Translations under genes and position numbers: made by a program | Shown: piece after piece, positions 39,351 through 49,213 of the stretch | Layout of the letters: each line of letters starts with the position of its first letter | Position numbering within the stretch: position 1 is the first letter of the stretch | Notes under the pieces: generated by a model | The model's database searches: none | Told to the model about the DNA's origin: nothing | Seen by the model: the letters and a program-made list of their open reading frames with translations, nothing else | Source of the DNA: UBA7803 sp963822255 | GTDB taxonomy: Bacteria > Pseudomonadota > Gammaproteobacteria > Pseudomonadales > Azotimanducaceae | Length of the DNA: 64,000 nt | NCBI GenBank assembly: GCA_963822255.1 | Contig: CAWGGV010000006.1 | Span: 434,001-498,000, forward strand | Reading direction: 5' to 3'

Positions 39351-39653
39351 ATGGAGATCAAACCGGGACTGAAGCTGAAGAGCGCGGTGTGCGACGCCGA
39401 GGTGATGATCATCAAGCCGGGCAGCGCCACCACGCTGACCTGCGGCGGGGTGCCCATGCTGGCGGCGGGAGATACCGCCAACGGTGCCGAAGCCAACACC
39501 GAACACATGAACGGCTGCCAGATCGGCAAGCGCTACATCACAAGCGACGAGTCCCTCGAGGTGCTTTGCGTGAAGGCGGGCAAGGGTTCGCTGGCCGCGG
39601 ACGACGAGCCGCTGCTGCAGAAGGACACCAAGAAACTGCCCTCCTCCGACTGA
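39351..39653 (+). CDS. Small protein of unknown function ahead of an acyl-CoA synthetase
   Basis: 100 residues. No signal peptide or membrane segment. Notable features are KLKSAVCDAEVMIIKPG, TLTCGGVPML and MNGCQIGKRY, with three conserved-looking Cys and the LTCGG turn, and a short beta-rich core. I recall similar small proteins beside acyl-CoA synthetases in catabolic clusters, but I cannot name a family. The ATG follows GGGAGACGAGCGC. It is 12 bases upstream of the acyl-CoA synthetase and is almost certainly its operon partner. Confidence 0.65.
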   Translation: MEIKPGLKLKSAVCDAEVMIIKPGSATTLTCGGVPMLAAGDTANGAEANTEHMNGCQIGKRYITSDESLEVLCVKAGKGSLAADDEPLLQKDTKKLPSSD

Positions 39654-39665
39654 GGTCAACAGACC

Positions 39666-41162
39666 ATGAATGTCGCGATGCTGCTGCAGATGGCCGCGGA
39701 AGCCTGCCCGGATCGCCGCGCGCTCACCAGCGCCGGCAGGCACTACACGTACAAGCAGCTCTATGACGGCGCCCGCGCCGCCGCGCAGTTGATCCGCTCG
39801 AGCGGCTGCGCCTACGCCTCCGTGCTGGATACCAGCAGCCCGGCCGTGCCGCTCGCGCTCATGGGCGCGGCCATCGCGGGGGTGCCGTACGTGCCGCTGA
39901 ACTACCGCCTCACCGACCTGCAGCTCGACGCCCTGCTCAGCCGAATCGAGCCCGTCTTCCTGATCGTTGATCCGCCCCACGCCGAGTCCTGCGCGGCTCG
40001 TGAGGGGGCGGTGGTGCAGACCCGGGAGCAGTTCCTCGCGGCGGCCCTCGAGGCCAGCCCGGAGGGCGAGGAAGACCTGCCCGCCGATCCTTCCATGGTA
40101 GCGGTGCAGCTCTTCACCAGCGGCACTACTGGGCCACCCAAAGCCGCGATCCTCCGTCACGAGCATCTGGTCTCCTACATCCTGGGCACGGTGGAGTTCA
40201 TGGCCGCCGAGGAGCACGAAGCGACTCTGGTTTCCGTGCCGCCGTACCACATCGCCGGCATCTCCGCGGTGATGAGCTCGCTCTACGCCTGCCGGCGCAT
40301 CGTCCAGCTTCCGGACTTCGCCGCTGCCGCGTGGCTCGAGCTCGCCGAGCACGAGCAGGTGACCAACGCGTTCGTGGTGCCGACCATGCTCTCCCGGGTG
40401 GTCGACCATCTGGAAACCATCCGCCGCAAGCCCCACGTGGACGGGCTTCGCGCCATCGCCTACGGCGGCGGCAAGATGCCCCAGCCGGTGATCGAGCGGG
40501 CGCTCGAGCTCTTCCCGGGCGTCGATTTCACCAACGCTTACGGGCTCACCGAGACCAGTTCGACCATCACCCTGCTCGGCCCCGACGACCATCGCCGGGC
40601 CATGGCCGCCGAGGACGACTACGTGCGTCGCCGGCTCGGCTCGGTGGGTCAGCCCCTGCCCAGCGTCGAGATCGAGATCCGCGACGAGGCCGGGCGAGTG
40701 CTCGGGCCCGACGAGCCCGGCGAGATCTTCGTGCGCGGCCCACAGGTCTCCGGCGAATACCTGGAGCGCAAGGCCACCGACGACGAGGGCTGGTTCCCTA
40801 CCCGGGACGCCGGGTACCTGGACAAGGACGGCTACCTGTTTCTCTCAGGGCGCGCCGACGACGTGATCATCCGCGGCGGCGAAAACATCTCCCCGGCGGA
40901 AATCGAGGACGTGCTGCTGACCCACGAGGCGGTGACGGACGCTGCCGCCGTGGCGATTCCCTCCAAGGAGTGGGGAGAAACGGTCGGCGCCGTGGTGGTG
41001 CTGAAACCGGAGCACGCGGCCACCGTTCACGAGCTTCAGTATCTGGTGAAGAGCCGGCTGCGCTCCTCCCGGGTGCCCGAGGTCGTCCTGTTCCAGAAGG
41101 AGCTGCCCTACAACGAGACCGGCAAGCTGCTGCGCCGGGTGCTGAAGGAGCTCTTCGTCTGA
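39666..41162 (+). CDS. Acyl-CoA synthetase, AMP-binding family
   Basis: 498 residues, intact. The P-loop is LFTSGTTGPPKAAI, A5 is NAYGLTETSS, A7 is FPTRDAGYLDKDGYLFLSGR, A8 is DDVIIRGGENISPAEIE, and A10 is PYNETGKLLRR with the catalytic Lys. It activates a carboxylic acid as the acyl-AMP and then the CoA thioester; cytosolic. The start follows AGGTCAACAGACC. It is followed by the CaiB-type gene 17 bp downstream, in the same operon as the small protein. Substrate cannot be told; relatives act on medium-chain, aromatic or steroid-ring acids. Confidence 0.9.
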   Translation: MNVAMLLQMAAEACPDRRALTSAGRHYTYKQLYDGARAAAQLIRSSGCAYASVLDTSSPAVPLALMGAAIAGVPYVPLNYRLTDLQLDALLSRIEPVFLIVDPPHAESCAAREGAVVQTREQFLAAALEASPEGEEDLPADPSMVAVQLFTSGTTGPPKAAILRHEHLVSYILGTVEFMAAEEHEATLVSVPPYHIAGISAVMSSLYACRRIVQLPDFAAAAWLELAEHEQVTNAFVVPTMLSRVVDHLETIRRKPHVDGLRAIAYGGGKMPQPVIERALELFPGVDFTNAYGLTETSSTITLLGPDDHRRAMAAEDDYVRRRLGSVGQPLPSVEIEIRDEAGRVLGPDEPGEIFVRGPQVSGEYLERKATDDEGWFPTRDAGYLDKDGYLFLSGRADDVIIRGGENISPAEIEDVLLTHEAVTDAAAVAIPSKEWGETVGAVVVLKPEHAATVHELQYLVKSRLRSSRVPEVVLFQKELPYNETGKLLRRVLKELFV

Positions 41163-41179
41163 ATCGACGGGGGTAGGCG

Positions 41180-42390
41180 ATGCCGTTGCCACCTCTCAGC
41201 CGCAGCGCCGAGCGGGCGCTGCGCACCCTGGCCCGCCTGAGCGCCGCGCCCGCTCTCGCTGATCTGCACGCCCCGGCCCTGCTGACGGAGCGTGCCGCGC
41301 TACTGGGCCTGACGTTCACTGATCGCCGCTCGCCCGCGGGATTCTGCCGGCTGCTCGACACCGGCGATGGCGCCATCGCCGTGAACCTGCCGCGCGAGTC
41401 CGACTGGGAGCTGCTGCCCGCGTGGCTCGAGAGCGAGCCGACCCGGGTGGATTCCTGGGACAGCCTCGGCGATCGCGTGCGCGGCAGATCTGCCGACGAG
41501 CTGCAGGATCGCGCGCGGCTGCTGGGGCTTGCGGCCGCCACGGCCGTGGCGCCCGCTGCCGAGCCGCCGCCGTTCGTGCGGATTACCGGCACGCCCCTCC
41601 CTGACCTCGGCCCGGGCACGCCGACCCGCGGTCGCCGTCCCCGGGTGGTGGATCTGTCTTCGCTCTGGGCCGGCCCGCTGTGCGCACACCTGCTCCATCT
41701 GTGCGGCGCAGAGGTCATCAAAGTGGAATCGGTGCACCGCCCGGACGGTGCCCGCCGTGGCAATCGCGGCTTCTATGCCCTGCTCAACCAGGGCAAGCGC
41801 AGCGTCGCCCTGGACTTCCGCGCGGGAGGACGGTCGCTGCGCCCTGCGCCGGCCTGATCCGATCCGCCGACGTCGTCATCGAAGCGTCCCGGCCCCGGGC
41901 ACTGCGGCAGCTCGGCATCGACGCCGCGAGCCTGCTCGCGGCGCACGCCGAACTCACCTGGGTGAGCATCACCGGCTACGGCCGCGACGACCCCCAGGGG
42001 AACTGGGTTGCCTTCGGTGACGATGCCGGCGTCGCGGCCGGGCTCTCCCGGGTCATGGCGGAGGCCACCGGGGAGCTCGAGATCGCCGGCGACGCCATCG
42101 CCGATCCGCTGACCGGCATTCAGGCGGCGCTGGCTGCCTGGCGAAGCTGGCAGACCGGCGGCGGCCGGCTGATCGCTCTCGCGCTCGCGGAGGTGGCGGC
42201 TGCGAGTCTGGCCGAGGAGCAGGCCGACCTGGGGCGGCAATCGCTGTACGGCGCGTTCGCCGGCTGGTGGGGGTCCGTGCGAGGACGTCGGCTCCACGGC
42301 TCCGAGCGGGTCCGGCAGACCACCGCAGCGGTGCGGCGGCTGGGTGCGGATACCGCGGCGGTCATGGCCGGGGTGCGCCAACGATGTTGA
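41180..42390 (+). pseudogene. CaiB/BaiF-family CoA-transferase, at least two frame breaks
   Basis: The pieces join to a class III CoA-transferase of about 400 residues. It has the CaiB signature DLSSLWAGPLCAHLLHLCGAEVIKVES, then GNRGFYALLNQGKRSVALDF, then IRSADVVIEASRPRAL and SITGYGRD, and finally AGDAIADPLTGIQAALAAW. The frame breaks near 41819 (extra C; the correction gives ALDFAREDGRCALRR) and near 41852 (extra C; gives LIRSADVV). A further shift near 42265-42340 is suspected. An N-terminal extension of about 150 residues precedes the CaiB core. The catalytic Asp of this class could not be placed. The role would be moving CoA between acyl donors. Confidence 0.75.
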
Positions 42391-43793
42391 TCACCAATGC
42401 GGAGATCTACGGGCGCGCCGGGCGCCACGACGTGCGGCTCGGCCGCGGCCGGGTCGCCGCCGTTGGCACCCTGCCAGCGGCGCCTGGGGAAGAGATACTG
42501 GACGCGGCGGGCGGTTGCCTGCTTCCCGGCTTGCACGATCATCACGTGCACCTGATGTCCTACGCGGCTTCACTCTCTTCGGTTCGATGCGGGCCGCCCG
42601 AGGTGAGGACGCCGGAGGAGCTGACAGCCGCGCTGAACCGCACGCACGTACCTGATCAGCGCGGCTGGATTCGCGGCATCGGCTACCACGAAAGCGTGGC
42701 CGGTGACATCGACCGCCGTTGGCTGGACCATCACGGTCCCCGGCGGCCGGTACGGATTCAGCACCGCTCCGGGCGGCTGTGGATAGTCAATTCGCTGGCG
42801 CTATCGGAGCTTGCTTCCGCCGGCGGCGCAGACCTGCCGGCCGACGGGCGCCTGTACGATCAGGACACGCAGCTGCGGGCGCGCATCGGCGCGACGCTGC
42901 CGCCAGTGGCGAAGGCCAGCAGCCAGCTCGCCGCCTTCGGCGTCACGGGCATCACCGACATGACGCCGCAGAACGGCGACGCAACGCTGGCCACATTCCA
43001 GGCCCTGCAAGCCGACGGCAGACTGTTGCAGCGCGTGCGGCTGGCCGGAGCGCCGGAGCTTCCGCCGTACTCCTCCCACGCGATCAGCGCTCGGCGAGAC
43101 GAAAATTCATCTCCACGAGGTCGACCTGCCGCCCTTCGACCAGAGTAGTCCACATCATACGCGCCGAGCCACGCCGAGCAAAGGCCCGTCGCCATGCACT
43201 GCGTAACCGAGGCCGAGCTGGTGTTCGCCCTGGCCGCCATCCGCGAAGCCGGCGCCCTTCCCGGAGATCGCATCGAGCATGCGTCAGTCACGCCGCCGAC
43301 GCTGCTGGAGCAGATCCGCGAGCTGAAGCTCGTGGTGGTGACGCAGCCGAACTTCGTGGCCGAGCGGGGAGACGCGTACCTCACCGACGTGCCGGCGGAG
43401 GAGCACGGCTGGCTGTATCGCTGCCGGGGCTTCCTCGAGGCCGGGATTCCGTTGGCCGGCGGTACCGACCTGCCTTTCGGGCAGGCCGATCCGTGGGCGG
43501 CGATGCAGGCGGCGGTGACGCGGCGGACGCGATGCGGCCGTCCGCTCGGGCTCGCGGAAGCCCTCACCCCCGAACAGGCGCTGGCACTTTTTCTCGGTTC
43601 CGCCGAAAGTCCTGGCCGACCGCGTTCCGTGGCGATCGGTGCTGCCGCCGACCTGTGCCTGCTCGATCGTCAATGGGCGGATGCACGGCGCGAGCTCGAC
43701 AGCACAAATGTTCGGGCGTCCATCGTCGCGGGCGAGGTGGTCTGGACGCGACCGGCAGCTCAGTCGGCTTCGGCCGCGACGCAGGCCGACTAG
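42384..43793 (+). pseudogene. Amidohydrolase family (composite-domain metal-dependent hydrolase), three frame breaks
   Basis: About 468 residues when joined. The N-terminal composite domain gives MLITNAEIYG and GGCLLPGLHDHHVH with the metal-binding HxH. Later come FGVTGITDM, KIHLHEV, MHCVTEAE, the metal Asp in GGTDLPFG and an Ile/Ala-rich C-terminus. The frame breaks near 43089, 43145 and 43167, one extra base each, restoring ISALGETKIHLHEVDLPPFDQ, VVHIIRAEHAEQRPV and AMHCV. The ATG overlaps the CoA-transferase stop. The enzyme class hydrolyses amide or related bonds, and the cluster suggests a step in a catabolic route. Its stop shares bases with the convergent flavoenzyme stop. Confidence 0.78.
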
Positions 43794-45021
43794 CGCGGTG
43801 TGGGCTGGCTGAGACCGCCGGCAAACTCCGGCGGCGGCTCGTGGCCGAGCAGGATAGCTCCAGATCCTGATACAGCGGATGCGCCACCCAGCGATGGGTC
43901 GCGCAACCATGGGCGTCGCGCAGCTTGCGCTCCAGGGGCGAATGCATGCGCATGCCGCTGGTGCCGGCGGTGTTGTGCAGTGTGTCCACCACCTTCATAC
44001 ACTCGTTGGTGGCGTGCACGCAAGCAAGCCGCGCAGCCTGGGTCATGGCCGCGGATGGCAGCTCTGCGCCGGCGCGCAATTCGTCCTCCACCAGCTGCAT
44101 GGCATCCAGCACGTAGGTGCGCATGGCGCGGTACCGAGCCGTACACTCGCCCATGCGGTACTGGGCGATCGGCCGGTTGGCGAGTGTGGAGGTGGACAGC
44201 ATAGGTACCTTGTTGCGCGCGATCTCCGCGAACGTCTCGAGCGCCCCGCGCGCGACGCCGAGAGCCACGGCCACCTTGTTGTAGGCAAGCCGCAGCGGCA
44301 CCGGTATGCGGAACACGGGGTTGTCGTAGTGCGCGGGCACGCTCATCAGGTCTACTCCGACGAACCTCTCGGGCACGTAGGCGCCCTCCGCCTGCACATC
44401 GTGACTGCCCGAGCCGCGCAGCCCGGCCACGTCCCAGGTGTCGAGGATCCGCCACTGGTCGCGGGGCAGGAACCAGAGCTTGAAGACCGGATGTCCGTCA
44501 GGATCGCGCTCTGCCTCGTCACCGCGCATGAGCGGCGCACCCATGAAGCAGTAGCGGGCGTTGTGGCAGCCGCTGATGAACGTGGCGCGACCCCACACTC
44601 GGACCCCGCCGTCCGGCTGACGCTCAGCGCGCGGCGGGGAGCCGCCCGGGCCGCCGCCGCCGCACATGATCACTCGCGGATCGTCCAGGTAGACCTCGCG
44701 GGCGAGCTCAGGATCCATGCCTCCTGCCGCCATGGCGTTGATCTCGGAACCGAGCATGACGTTCCAGGCCACCGACGCGTCGATCCGGGCCATCGCCTCG
44801 AGGATCTCGATGGTCTGCAGCGAACTGGCGTCTTCCCCGCCCAGGGCCTCCGGCAGCGTAAACCGGAAGAACCCGTGGTCTATGAGCCGGTTCACCAGAT
44901 CGTCGGGCAGCCGCCGCAGGCGCTGGGCTTCCTCCGCGCCGGCTTCGATCTCGCTGCGCAGTTCGTCGACGCGCGCGAGCCGCGCCGCGAAGCGGTCTTC
45001 TCTCATCATGCTGCCGGACAC
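43790..45021 (-). CDS. Acyl-CoA dehydrogenase-like flavoenzyme (group D monooxygenase type), one frameshift
   Basis: About 410 residues with the acyl-CoA dehydrogenase fold seen in flavin-dependent two-component monooxygenases (HsaA/HpaB-related) and in dibenzothiophene-type DszC enzymes. N-terminal features are LIDHGFFRFTLPEALGGEDAS and ARIDASVAWNVML. A central beta domain carries FISGCHNARYCFMGAPL and DTWDVAGLRGSGSHDV, the group's signature, and the C-terminal helices include HTGxxA-like HNTAGTSGM. Near 43860 one G is missing; restoring it gives YQDLGAILLGHEPPP and the natural stop at 43790. The GTG start at 45021 is uncertain, with ATG at 45012 or 45009 also possible. The PPOX gene upstream on the same strand may be the partner reductase. 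Confidence 0.8.
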
Positions 45022-45095
45022 CCGTTGCCGTGAAAACCAAAGAGTACGCGATGATCGAGATGCACGGTCGCGAGCGGCCTTGCTGGCGGCAGCGC

Positions 45096-45689
45096 TCAGC
45101 GCTCTTCGAGGCCGCGCCGGGCGCGCTCCCGATTCATGCGCACCTCGTCGCTCTCGAGCCGCGCGCCGAGCTCCTCTTCGCTGATCGTGCCTGCCATGTG
45201 CCGCCCGGCCATTCCGGAGTTGTACATGATCTTCTTCACCGGAGTGACGGCGAGGATCACTCGCAGCGGTGAGTTCAACAGGTTGTTGAAGAAGCCTTCC
45301 CGGTCAACGTCGTCCGGGTTGATCTTCTTCGACAGCGCCGGATAGAACCAGTCCTTGGTGGTCTGATCATCCAACAGCTCTCCGCGTCCTTTGAAGGTGA
45401 TCGCCCCCCGCGGCAGGTCGGCGCTGGCGCCGGGCCGGTAGGACGCGCTGCTGACGGTCACGGACACCCGATTGTCGCGGCGGATGGCGGCGGTCCGATG
45501 GCGGTGGGCGGCAAACGTGACCCAGATCTTGCCTTCATGCCAGACGAAGGCATGGGTCACGCCCACAGGCCAGCCGTCCTTCGTGGCCCACATCAGTACG
45601 CACTCGCCGGCGTGCTTCATCAGTTGGTCGACTTCGCCGTCGGTGAACGGATATATCGAAACGATCTCGTGATCGGTCGTCTGTGCCAT
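45096..45689 (-). CDS. Pyridoxamine 5'-phosphate oxidase-family flavoprotein
   Basis: 197 residues of the split-barrel FMN/F420-binding fold. The sequence shows GWPVGVTHAFVWHEGKIWVTFAAHRHRTAAIRRDNRVSVTV, with the conserved arginines, and GAITFKGRGELL. The C-terminus includes VTPVKKIMYN and a charged helix. Members reduce or oxidise small substrates or hold a flavin for a partner. Its position between the TonB receptor and the flavoenzyme suggests a role in the same pathway. ATG with only a weak ribosome site. Substrate unknown. Confidence 0.82.
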   Translation of the reverse strand: MAQTTDHEIVSIYPFTDGEVDQLMKHAGECVLMWATKDGWPVGVTHAFVWHEGKIWVTFAAHRHRTAAIRRDNRVSVTVSSASYRPGASADLPRGAITFKGRGELLDDQTTKDWFYPALSKKINPDDVDREGFFNNLLNSPLRVILAVTPVKKIMYNSGMAGRHMAGTISEEELGARLESDEVRMNRERARRGLEER

Positions 45690-45698
45690 GGAAGTTAC

Positions 45699-48227
45699 CT
45701 ATTGGAAGTTCTTGCTGATTTCGATGCCCCATTGACGCCCCTCCCCAACCGCACCGAACCAGAACGGGCCGGCATCCACGGAGGTGGCGAGATAGTTGTC
45801 GCCGTGAAAGGCGTCCTTGACGAAGCCGGTCACGTCGACCCACGGGTTCTGCCAGATGACGGAAAAGTCCCACTGTCCCCGCGCGTCGAAGACGTTGCGG
45901 CCCAGTCCGGCCGGATCGGGTTGCCCGAAATTGCCTACGGTCTCATCCGCCCACGCGTAGTTGGTCCGGAACACCATCGTCCCATAGCGGCCGACCGGCT
46001 GATAGTAGTCGACGCCGGCGTTTGCGTTCCACTTCGGGGCAAACGCGAACCCGAAGATGCTGGAGATGTCCTCGCGCTGCCCGGTGAGGCGGTTGTTGGC
46101 GATGAACTTGTTGTACTTGCCGTTGTTGTAGCCGACCGATAGCCGGGTCTGCACCCGGTCGACGGGCAGCCACTCGGCTTCCAGCTCCAGGCCCTTGATC
46201 TCTGCCTGAGCGGCGTTGTTGACGATGGTTTCGGTGGCCGCGCCGAACTGGAATATCTCACTTTCCTGCTTGTCGTTGTAGCGGGTGAAGAACCCGGTCA
46301 GGTTGAGCCGCAGCGTCTTCTCCAGCCAGTCCGATCGCATGCCGATCTCGTAGCTATCCACGGTCTCCGGGTCGTACGGACCGATGGACGACGGCGTGGT
46401 GGCGCGTCCGTTCCAACCCCCGGAGCGGAAGCCACGGGCGTAGGAAACGTAAGCCATCAAGTCGTCGTTGACGCTGTAGTCGAGGGCGATCCGTGGCGTC
46501 AGCTCCGACCAGTGCTTCTTGCCGTCGGCGTCGTTGCACACCAGTGCGTCGGCGCGGGCGGCCGCGGTGGCGGCATCGGGCGCGGCGCCGATCCAGTCGG
46601 CGGCCACCGCTTCCGCGGTAGCGCGCTGGGTCGGCGACAGATCGCCGCAGCCCCAGACCGTGGGCGGAAGCAGGCCGCTGGAGTCGCCGGAGCTGCGCTG
46701 ATAGATCCAGAAGTCCTTCTCTTCGCGCGTCCAGCGGGCGCCGAGGGTCAGCCGTGCTCGCGACGTCAGGTCGTAGTAGGCCTCGCCGAACAGGGCCAGC
46801 GAGTCGATCTCCTGACCCGCGTCGCCGTCCGGCGAGGGCGGCAAACCGGCCTGCCTGCCTCCGAACACGTAGATCGACTGCGTGATCTTGTACTTCGAGT
46901 TCACGTAGTAGATGCCGGCCTGGAAGTTGAGCGCGCCGTCGAAGGCCGACGCGAGCCGAAGCTCCGTGGATTTCTGGTCGTAATCCTGCGGCCGCACCGG
47001 ATTGAAGATGGGCACCGGCGCGCCCAGGTTGTCCTCGTCGAGAGTCTCGTCCGACTCGTAGTATCCGGACACCGACGTCAGCGCCAGTGCGTCGCTGAGG
47101 TCGTAGTGAAGCTCGAGGATGTAGCCCTTGTTGTTGATGTGGTTGACGAACGGCTGTGCGGTGTACGAATACTTGTAGCCGTTGGCCTCGCCCCGCAGAT
47201 ATCCCTGAGAGGCACAACCGACGTCCCGAACCCAGCCGTTGAGCGGCGCGAAAGTCGTGCCGTAGACGTCGCAGAAATTGCCGCCCTGACCCAGGGTCGC
47301 GCCAATAGCGCCGCCCACCGCCGCGGCCGGCGGAACACCGCTGCCGAGATCGCTGAACAGCTGCCCGGTGATGGCGTCCCAAGTGGCGGAATTCAGATTA
47401 GGCACGGTGAGGTTGGTCGGCGTCGCCAACGTGGAATCGTCGTCCGTGTACTCAAACGTGAACTGGGCGCTGAACTTTTCGTTCGGGTCCCAGAGCACGC
47501 TGGCGATGCCGTTGAAGGTGTCCTCCCCCTTGGTGTTGTGCCCGGTGCCTTTGATGGTGCCGGTGGCGAGGTCGAACGTGGCGTCCTCGGTGAAGCCATC
47601 GCTCTTGTCGATGAACGCGCCGAGCTTCACGCCGATGGTCTCGCCGTCGCCGAAATTCACCACCGCCTTGTAGTTCTGCGCATTGTTGGAGCCGTAGCGG
47701 AGCTGCGTCTTGACGCCGAACTCCTTGGTCGGCCGGGTGCGGCGCACATTAACGACCCCGGCGATGGTGTTGCGGCCGAACAGCGTTCCCTGCGGCCCAC
47801 GCAGAATCTCGATGGACTCGAGATCGAAGGTGTCGATCAGCGCCGAAGTGTTGGTCACCAGCGGCACGCCGTCCACCACCACGCCCACGGCCGGATCGAA
47901 GCTCTTCTCCAGGTCGCCGAAGACGATACCGCGGATGCCGCCGAACAGCGCGTTCCCGGCGTATGGCTGCCGCGCCAGGATCACGTTCGGGGTGTACTTG
48001 GAAAATTCACCGATGTCGTTGCCGTAGACTTCATCGATCTGCTTTTCGGTGAATGCGGTCACGGCGACCGGTACGTCCTGCAGCGACTCTTCGCGCTTGC
48101 GCGCGGTCACCACCACTTCTTCGATCTCGGCCTTGCGCGCCGCCTGCTCGGTGGCCGCTGCCGAAGTTCCCGGCAACTGAACGATCGCGATGACGGCGAC
48201 GCCGAGCCGAATCAATGCCTTCGCCAC
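45699..48227 (-). CDS. TonB-dependent outer-membrane receptor
   Basis: 842 residues from the GTG at 48227, supported by GGAGGGGAG nine bases ahead; an ATG 45 bases earlier lacks this. A signal peptide (LIRLGVAVIAIVQLPGTSAAA) is followed by a TonB box-like EEVVVTARKREESLQDVPVAVTAF, then the plug. The barrel ends GIEISKNFQ. Loop segments with SGYYESDETL and GARWTREEKDFW are typical of the large family of TonB receptors in hydrocarbon- and steroid-degrading proteobacteria. It imports a bulky or scarce ligand with energy from the inner membrane. Intact, unlike neighbours. Ligand unknown. Confidence 0.92.
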   Translation of the reverse strand: MAKALIRLGVAVIAIVQLPGTSAAATEQAARKAEIEEVVVTARKREESLQDVPVAVTAFTEKQIDEVYGNDIGEFSKYTPNVILARQPYAGNALFGGIRGIVFGDLEKSFDPAVGVVVDGVPLVTNTSALIDTFDLESIEILRGPQGTLFGRNTIAGVVNVRRTRPTKEFGVKTQLRYGSNNAQNYKAVVNFGDGETIGVKLGAFIDKSDGFTEDATFDLATGTIKGTGHNTKGEDTFNGIASVLWDPNEKFSAQFTFEYTDDDSTLATPTNLTVPNLNSATWDAITGQLFSDLGSGVPPAAAVGGAIGATLGQGGNFCDVYGTTFAPLNGWVRDVGCASQGYLRGEANGYKYSYTAQPFVNHINNKGYILELHYDLSDALALTSVSGYYESDETLDEDNLGAPVPIFNPVRPQDYDQKSTELRLASAFDGALNFQAGIYYVNSKYKITQSIYVFGGRQAGLPPSPDGDAGQEIDSLALFGEAYYDLTSRARLTLGARWTREEKDFWIYQRSSGDSSGLLPPTVWGCGDLSPTQRATAEAVAADWIGAAPDAATAAARADALVCNDADGKKHWSELTPRIALDYSVNDDLMAYVSYARGFRSGGWNGRATTPSSIGPYDPETVDSYEIGMRSDWLEKTLRLNLTGFFTRYNDKQESEIFQFGAATETIVNNAAQAEIKGLELEAEWLPVDRVQTRLSVGYNNGKYNKFIANNRLTGQREDISSIFGFAFAPKWNANAGVDYYQPVGRYGTMVFRTNYAWADETVGNFGQPDPAGLGRNVFDARGQWDFSVIWQNPWVDVTGFVKDAFHGDNYLATSVDAGPFWFGAVGEGRQWGIEISKNFQ

Positions 48228-48285
48228 GGCTCTCCCCTCCCGGCGGTTGAGCGGCGTAGTGTGCGCGGGCACCCGCGCGGCGGCA

Positions 48286-49101
48286 CTAGCAGATTAGTGA
48301 GTTTTTTTTGGCGGCGGCGCAGGTGTCGTCGAACGGCTGGATCAGCCCGAGCTGCGCGGCGATGGCGACCGCCTGGGTGCGGTTGCGAGCGCCCAGCTTG
48401 GCGATCGCGTTGTCGATGTGAAACCGCGCGGTCGCCGGGGAACGGTGAATGATGGCGCCGATCTGGATGTCGGTGCGGCCGAGGCCGGCCCAGGACAGGC
48501 ACTCGATCTCCCGTTCGTTGAGCCGCGGATGGCTGCCTGACGACTCCGCCGGCTCCATCCGCTGGGTGTACACCAGGTCCATCATACGGTGCGCGGCGAG
48601 CCGCAGCACGCCGCCGTGCCGGACGAGCACGCCGTCTATGTCGACGTCGGCACTGCGCGCCATCCAGGCCACCGAGCCGGTGCGGGCCCGCGGCATGTGG
48701 ATCGGCACCGTGACACCACCGTAGATGCCCCATTCAGGGGTAAGACTCCAGGTCACCTGCGGACGATGGCGCACTTCGCGAACCGCCCGCGCGACCGCAT
48801 CGGCCTGCCAGACGAACGGCCGCGTCGTCACCCGGCAGACGGCGGCGATCGGGCTGATCAGGTACAGCCGCTGGTCCAACCACTCCTGCTGGAACAACGT
48901 TTCCCAGCCAAGCACGCTGGCCATCGCCCGTCCGTCGTCAGCGGTCAGCAGCCGGTCGGAGGAGTAATCGTCGATCACCGCCGGCGACGGCAGCCCGATG
49001 GCGTCGCCGATGGCAATCAGGCTGCGGGCGGCCTCGGCCAGGGTGGTCGCCGCGTCGAGGTCCGCCATGGCGGCATCGAGGGCTTTCTGCGTCGAGTTCA
49101 T
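48286..49101 (-). CDS. LuxR-family transcriptional regulator
   Basis: 271 residues from the ATG at 49101, with AAAGGA upstream. The C-terminal HTH is LNEREIECLSWAGLGRTDIQIGAIIHRSPATARFHIDNAIAKLGARNRTQAVAIA, the GerE-type winged HTH. The N-terminal domain (about 1-170) contains VTWSLTPEWGIYGGVTVPIHMPRARTGSVAWMA, matching the autoinducer-binding fold of LuxR homologues. No LuxI-type synthase is nearby, so it is a solo that may sense a pathway intermediate. A run of eight A residues near the 3' end is a slippage-prone spot. Adjacent to the TonB receptor on the same strand, and the likely regulator of the island. Confidence 0.87.
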   Translation of the reverse strand: MNSTQKALDAAMADLDAATTLAEAARSLIAIGDAIGLPSPAVIDDYSSDRLLTADDGRAMASVLGWETLFQQEWLDQRLYLISPIAAVCRVTTRPFVWQADAVARAVREVRHRPQVTWSLTPEWGIYGGVTVPIHMPRARTGSVAWMARSADVDIDGVLVRHGGVLRLAAHRMMDLVYTQRMEPAESSGSHPRLNEREIECLSWAGLGRTDIQIGAIIHRSPATARFHIDNAIAKLGARNRTQAVAIAAQLGLIQPFDDTCAAAKKNSLIC

Positions 49102-49213
49102 GGCGGGTCCTTTCCCGGCACAACAGCCGGGGCAGTCTAGCAAATGGACACGAACAGCCGCTCATCGGTGGATCCCCCGTGGTGCTGCGGGCCTGACGCG
49201 AATTCGCTCGTGT

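Noticed and set aside
46512..48452. 646-codon plus-strand frame over the TonB receptor
   Set aside because: Shadow frame; the minus strand gives a complete receptor with signal peptide, plug and barrel.
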